A DNA stretch of 64,000 nucleotides, taken from the NCBI RefSeq assembly GCF_020193655.1, contig NZ_JADYVE010000003.1:597415-661414 (forward strand), given 5' to 3'. Positions 61,028 to 64,000 of the stretch are shown here, in pieces. A program made the translations under genes and the position numbers. Under the pieces are notes generated by a model. It had not been told where the DNA came from and did no database searches. It was given only the letters and a program-made list of their open reading frames with translations. This DNA comes from Ensifer sp. IC3342. Its GTDB lineage: Bacteria; Pseudomonadota; Alphaproteobacteria; Rhizobiales; Rhizobiaceae. How positions within the stretch are numbered: the stretch's first letter is position 1; each line of letters begins with the position of its first letter.

Positions 61028-61597
61028 ATGAGAGCGAGCCGGGAACAGGTGCAAGAGAATAGGCGGACAATTCTGGAGGCAGCCGGCCGACTGTTCCGTG
61101 AACGTGGCTTCGAGGCCGTTACTGTGACAGACGTCATGAAGTCAGCCGGGCTGACGCATGGCGGATTCTACGGCTATTTCAAGAACAAGGATGATCTGAT
61201 CGCCCAGGCATTAGCCGAACTGCTGGGGGGCAGCGAGCCGCTATCCGCCGATCTGTCGACCCTGGCCGAGCGATATTTGTCACCCGCGCACCGAGACAAT
61301 TCCGCATGCGGCTGTCCGGTTGCTGCGTTGGCGTCGGAGACTATCCGCCAACCCGGCGGGGCCCGTGCGGCAATGACAGCAGGGCTCAAGCGTCAGCTCG
61401 AGCGCCTCAGCGAGGTTTCGCCCGGCTCGGATGCGGAGCAAAAGCGCCGCGCCGCAATCGGCAACTGGGCCGCTATGGTGGGCGCCTTGATCCTGGCGCG
61501 CATGACCGCTGGTTCAGAGCTATCGGACGAGCTTCTCAGTGAGACACGAGCCTGGCTCGCCGCGCAAGATCAGAGGGAGCCAAAGCCCAAGGCATAA
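61028..61597 (+). CDS. TetR-family transcriptional regulator
   Basis: A 189-residue protein. HTH at residues 12-58 (RRTILEAAGRLFRERGFEAV, VMKSAGLTHGGFYGYFKNKD), followed by a ligand domain with SACGCPVAALASETIRQ, the Cys-containing block of the AcrR/NemR-like branch that senses electrophiles. Its target is probably the divergent SDR. GAGGAG precedes the ATG. Confidence 0.9.
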   Translation: MRASREQVQENRRTILEAAGRLFRERGFEAVTVTDVMKSAGLTHGGFYGYFKNKDDLIAQALAELLGGSEPLSADLSTLAERYLSPAHRDNSACGCPVAALASETIRQPGGARAAMTAGLKRQLERLSEVSPGSDAEQKRRAAIGNWAAMVGALILARMTAGSELSDELLSETRAWLAAQDQREPKPKA

Positions 61598-61706
61598 AAA
61601 CGAGCACATGGGTTCGCGATAGATGGCCGCATCGCCTTTAATGCCGCCGGCGCGACCGGCAGTTCCTATCGAGCAGGGCGACTTTCCTCCCAATCGGCTC
61701 GCTCGC

Positions 61707-62756
61707 TCATAGCCTCACCTGACGTGATGCCGCAGCGGCAAGCTCCTTCGCCTCCATCATCTCGGCCGCCTTGGCATAGCCGCCGTCCATGCCGTCGAGG
61801 AAATGCAGGTGCGACTCAGGCTTGCCCGAAGGCACGAGGCAGGTCATCAGCGCGTGGGACTGGCGATGCAGTCCGAAGTTGACCTCGCCGCGTGTCTTTG
61901 CCGCGGCAAGGATGGCTTCGACCGTATCGATCTGTTCGGGCGTGCAGTCGAGCGTCAGGCGCAAGCCATCGTCGTACTTGCGGAAATCGGAGTTGGAGGC
62001 GACTTCCGACCAATGTCTCGTGTCGACATCGGTCGCCTTGTCCTTGGGAACGCCCGTCTTCTCTGGAACCGGATGGGACTGGCGCGGTGCGGCGTCGAAT
62101 ACCGCAAGCACGCGCCGGGCGAGCGCCGCAAAGATGTCGGGGCTCGTGTGTTCATAAGGCTCGACCAGCAGCGACAGGATCTCGCCCCGCTGGCTCGGAA
62201 ACGGTGTCCATTCACACATGAGCCCGGTCAGGTCCGGTTTTGTCGTGTACCGGCCCGGCTTTACCAGATAGCGCCCAGCCTTGATCTGCTCTTCCGCCCA
62301 TTTGAGGCCGCCGCCGGAAAACATCGCGTAGGTGGCGTTTTCCGAGGCGGCATAGGGCGCAACGCGCACGTCGCGCCCGCCGGCGCGGATTTCGCTGACG
62401 GGCAGCAAACCAATTCGAAGATTGAGGCCGAGACTGGTTTTGGCAAAGGCCGCAACCTGCCGCAACGCCGAGGTGGCGGCCATGAGGCCCTCAGGTGGCA
62501 AGGCAAATGCCGCCCCATCCCCGCGAAACACGAAGGGGAAATCGAACGTGCCCCAGGCATTGCCGAGAGCGGCGATGATCGACGCACCGGCGTAGTTGAC
62601 GTCCTCGTAACGGCCCGACTTGATCGCCGATGTCGAGCCGACGACGTCGGTCATCCCGACGATCCAATCATCCGGCAAAGGCTGATAGATGGAGTGGTCG
62701 AGCACAAGCGAAAACTCGCCATAGGCTCGCGGTTGCTCTGCGTGGCTGTCGGGCAT
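61707..62756 (-). CDS. DUF3095 family protein (cyclase-like fold)
   Basis: A 349-residue protein. DWIVGMTDVVGSTSAIKSGR and FVFRGDGAAFALPPEGL resemble the two metal-binding segments of class III cyclases but differ in spacing and context; this is the DUF3095 pattern. RAGGRDVRVAPYAASENATY and GLMCEWTPFPSQRGEILSLL follow. The last 100 residues form a separate lobe with LTLDCTPEQIDTVEAIL. Whether it has cyclase activity is unknown. The start at 62756 has GAAGGGA; an ATG nine codons upstream is possible. Confidence 0.78.
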   Translation of the reverse strand: MPDSHAEQPRAYGEFSLVLDHSIYQPLPDDWIVGMTDVVGSTSAIKSGRYEDVNYAGASIIAALGNAWGTFDFPFVFRGDGAAFALPPEGLMAATSALRQVAAFAKTSLGLNLRIGLLPVSEIRAGGRDVRVAPYAASENATYAMFSGGGLKWAEEQIKAGRYLVKPGRYTTKPDLTGLMCEWTPFPSQRGEILSLLVEPYEHTSPDIFAALARRVLAVFDAAPRQSHPVPEKTGVPKDKATDVDTRHWSEVASNSDFRKYDDGLRLTLDCTPEQIDTVEAILAAAKTRGEVNFGLHRQSHALMTCLVPSGKPESHLHFLDGMDGGYAKAAEMMEAKELAAAASRQVRL

Positions 62757-62861
62757 TGCGTTCTTCCCTTCTCGTATCGGCAATTTTGGCGAGGCGTCGG
62801 GTCCGCGGGCCAGGGCGGTTCACTGCTGCGTTGCGTGAACCGCCCTGCCCTTTGAAAACTA

Positions 62862-63074
62862 AGCAATTCCAGGAAAACCGCTGCACACTTTTCCTGCAAT
62901 TGCTCTTGAAACCACGCAATTCCGGACGGAAAACCGCTGCACACTTTTCCTGCAATTGCTCTTGAAACCACGCAATTCCGGACGGAAAACCGCTGCACAC
63001 TTTTCCTGGAATTGCTCTCGAAACACGCAATTCCGGACGGAAAACCGCTGCACACTTTTCCTGGAATTGCTTCA
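62862..63074 (+). repeat. Tandem array of four type E palindromic units
   Basis: Units share GCAATTCCGGACGGAAAACC and GCTGCACACTTTTCCTG(G/C) then AATTGC, each a hairpin with arms GCAATTCC / GGAATTGC and GGAAAA / TTTTCC. Spacing of the CTGCAC core is 56, 56 and 55 bases. The linkers CTC(T/-)TGAAACCAC are nearly identical too, so whole units were duplicated. The array lies between the DUF3095 and ohr genes. Confidence 0.87.
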
Positions 63075-63096
63075 GAGGCAGACCTGACGATCCCGT

Positions 63097-63492
63097 TCAG
63101 ACGAGGCTGGTGGTCACGTCGATGTTGCCGCGCGTTGCCTTGGAGTACGGGCAGATCCCGTGCGCCGCCTCGATCAGCTCCTCAGCCAGCTCGCGCTCGA
63201 CTCCCGGCAGGCTCACGTTGAGGCGCGCCCTAAGGAAGTAGGAGCCGTCATCGAGGTTCAGATCGATCTCGGCGTCGATCTCTGGACCAGCGGGAAGCTT
63301 GACGCGGCGCTGCGAAGCGGCGAGCTCGATCGCTCCGATGTAGCAGGCTGACCAGGCTGCGCCAAAGAGCTGTTCGGCGGCCGGGTGCGGCTGCGACAGC
63401 TTCAGGTCTAGCTTGCCGTCGCTGCTCCGCGTGCCGCCATTGCGGCCGCCAGTATTGTGAGTCTTGCCGGTGAAAAGAAGCTTCTCAGTCAT
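63097..63492 (-). CDS. ohr: Ohr organic hydroperoxide resistance protein
   Basis: A 131-residue thiol peroxidase that reduces organic hydroperoxides using lipoyl proteins. LLFTGKTHNTGGRNGGTRSS at the N-terminus, catalytic Cys50 in FGAAWSACYIGAIELAAS and resolving Cys114 in EAAHGICPYSKATRGNIDV. It is slightly short but complete. The start at 63492 has AAAGGA; an in-frame TTG seven codons upstream is rejected. Three operator-like sites just upstream match one at the distant OhrR-like gene. Confidence 0.93.
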   Translation of the reverse strand: MTEKLLFTGKTHNTGGRNGGTRSSDGKLDLKLSQPHPAAEQLFGAAWSACYIGAIELAASQRRVKLPAGPEIDAEIDLNLDDGSYFLRARLNVSLPGVERELAEELIEAAHGICPYSKATRGNIDVTTSLV

Positions 63493-63516
63493 GGGGAAAT
63501 CCTTTCTGTTCAAAGT

Positions 63517-63549
63517 TAAATCGTATCCGCTTCAATCGGATGCGCTTTA
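63517..63549. promoter_or_regulatory. Two overlapping operator-like sites upstream of ohr
   Basis: TAAATCG-TATC-CGCTTCA (63517-63534) and TCAATCG-GATG-CGCTTTA (63532-63549) share three bases. They match the site at the OhrR-like gene and lie 25 bases before the ohr ATG. Confidence 0.6.
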
Positions 63550-63587
63550 AATACGCGAGAAGAAGGGTCGTGTCAAGCGGTCTCGAT

Positions 63588-63605
63588 TTAATCGTATCCG
63601 CTTTA
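63588..63605. promoter_or_regulatory. Operator-like site, third copy upstream of ohr
   Basis: TTAATCG-TATC-CGCTTTA, the best match to the 18-bp consensus, 96 bases before the ohr ATG. Confidence 0.6.
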
Positions 63606-63822
63606 TTTACCGGCGAGATCTGGGCATGAGCGTTCTTTCGGATTTTTCCTGTGCCGGGAGCCCTTTTTATGCGACATTGGCCCTGCCCATTCCGAAGGCA
63701 TTCCAGCCGGGGGGCCGCAGCGGATATGGAGGATACTGCCGCTGCCGCCCGTTGTGAGTTCCGACGTCCGCATCTCGTAAATCGTCGCCCTGTGACATTC
63801 CGGCTTCGATCAGGAGGATTCG

Positions 63823-64000
63823 ATGTCTACGCTTGAGACCGCACACGAAATCCAAACCGAGACCCCACTTTCGCCTGATGAGTTGCATCTGCTCGATGCT
63901 TACTGGCGGGCTTCCAACTATCTCTCGGTCGGCCAGATATACCTGCTCGACAATCCGCTGCTCAGAGAACCGCTGAAGCGCGAGCACATCAAGCCGCGAT
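63823..64000 (+). CDS. xfp: Phosphoketolase, N-terminal part (continues past window)
   Basis: The visible 59 residues read [20 protein letters not shown] then [16 protein letters not shown] and REHIKPR, the N-terminal signature of xylulose-5-phosphate/fructose-6-phosphate phosphoketolase (thiamine diphosphate enzyme, about 800 residues). GLN-rich cofactor regions lie outside the window. AGGAGG is 7 bases before the ATG. The enzyme would split sugar phosphates into acetyl phosphate. Confidence 0.88.
   Translation, partial: MSTLETAHEIQTETPLSPDELHLLDAYWRASNYLSVGQIYLLDNPLLREPLKREHIKPR

Noticed and set aside
62862..63074. Regularly spaced repeats considered as a CRISPR array
   Set aside because: The linkers between repeats are nearly identical, the repeats are long hairpins and no cas genes are present.

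Overview
The window is a high-GC (about 60-64 %) chromosomal segment of an alphaproteobacterium of the Rhizobiales, most likely Sinorhizobium/Ensifer or a close relative. The evidence is the codon use, the many class III cyclase-family proteins, the MocR, LysR and TetR regulators, and above all the dense families of short palindromic intergenic repeats, which resemble the mosaic repeats (RIME-like) known from rhizobial genomes. No virulence, nodulation, CRISPR or complete insertion-sequence genes were seen. The segment is ordinary accessory chromosome with much small-scale decay.

Layout. 0-8.5 kb: the tail of a TPR/cyclase protein, an exported HAD phosphatase, a glycine-rich exported protein, a short adenylate cyclase, small membrane proteins, an AhpD-like protein, a frameshifted phosphotransferase and a glutathione transferase. 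8.7-11.6 kb: an envelope-stress-type operon (Spy-like protein, OmpR-type regulator, histidine kinase) with palindromic repeats in both internal gaps. 11.8-19.7 kb: regulator/target pairs (Rrf2 with a thioredoxin-reductase-like enzyme, LysR with an MFS exporter, MocR with a DMT exporter, plus a PaiB-like protein). 19.7-24.1 kb: a truncated M20 peptidase, small membrane proteins, a TerC protein and an alpha/beta-hydrolase-cyclase fusion.

24-41 kb is loosely devoted to surface polysaccharide: four glycosyltransferases (one of the GT87/DUF2029 type), a pyruvyltransferase, an OafA-type acyltransferase with an SGNH domain and an Stf0-type sulfotransferase. Interspersed are a VWA (DUF1194) protein, a pentapeptide-repeat protein, a Tim44-like protein and a small decaying phage-like patch at 32.9-34.4 kb. 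41.6-47.6 kb carries a small RHH-like protein, tRNA-Lys, OsmC, an EEP-fold enzyme, PhzF, a flavin monooxygenase and a DUF4242-cyclase fusion. 47.7-52.4 kb is a tightly coupled four-gene operon (PpiC-type isomerase, HupE/UreJ-like protein, small exported protein, DUF3604 PHP-like metallohydrolase). 52.7-64 kb holds LysR/quinone oxidoreductase, a GFA protein, an OhrR-like MarR regulator, a DMT exporter with TetR, an SDR with divergent TetR, a DUF3095 protein, Ohr and the start of a phosphoketolase.

Main observations: (i) four near-identical 18-bp operator-like sites upstream of the OhrR-like gene and of ohr, 8 kb apart; (ii) three palindromic repeat families sharing one inner core but with different outer stems, including one element nested inside another and two tandem arrays; (iii) five cyclase-family genes, two of them unusual fusions; (iv) several genes below usual size cut-offs with good ribosome binding sites; (v) pseudogenes with identifiable lesions.
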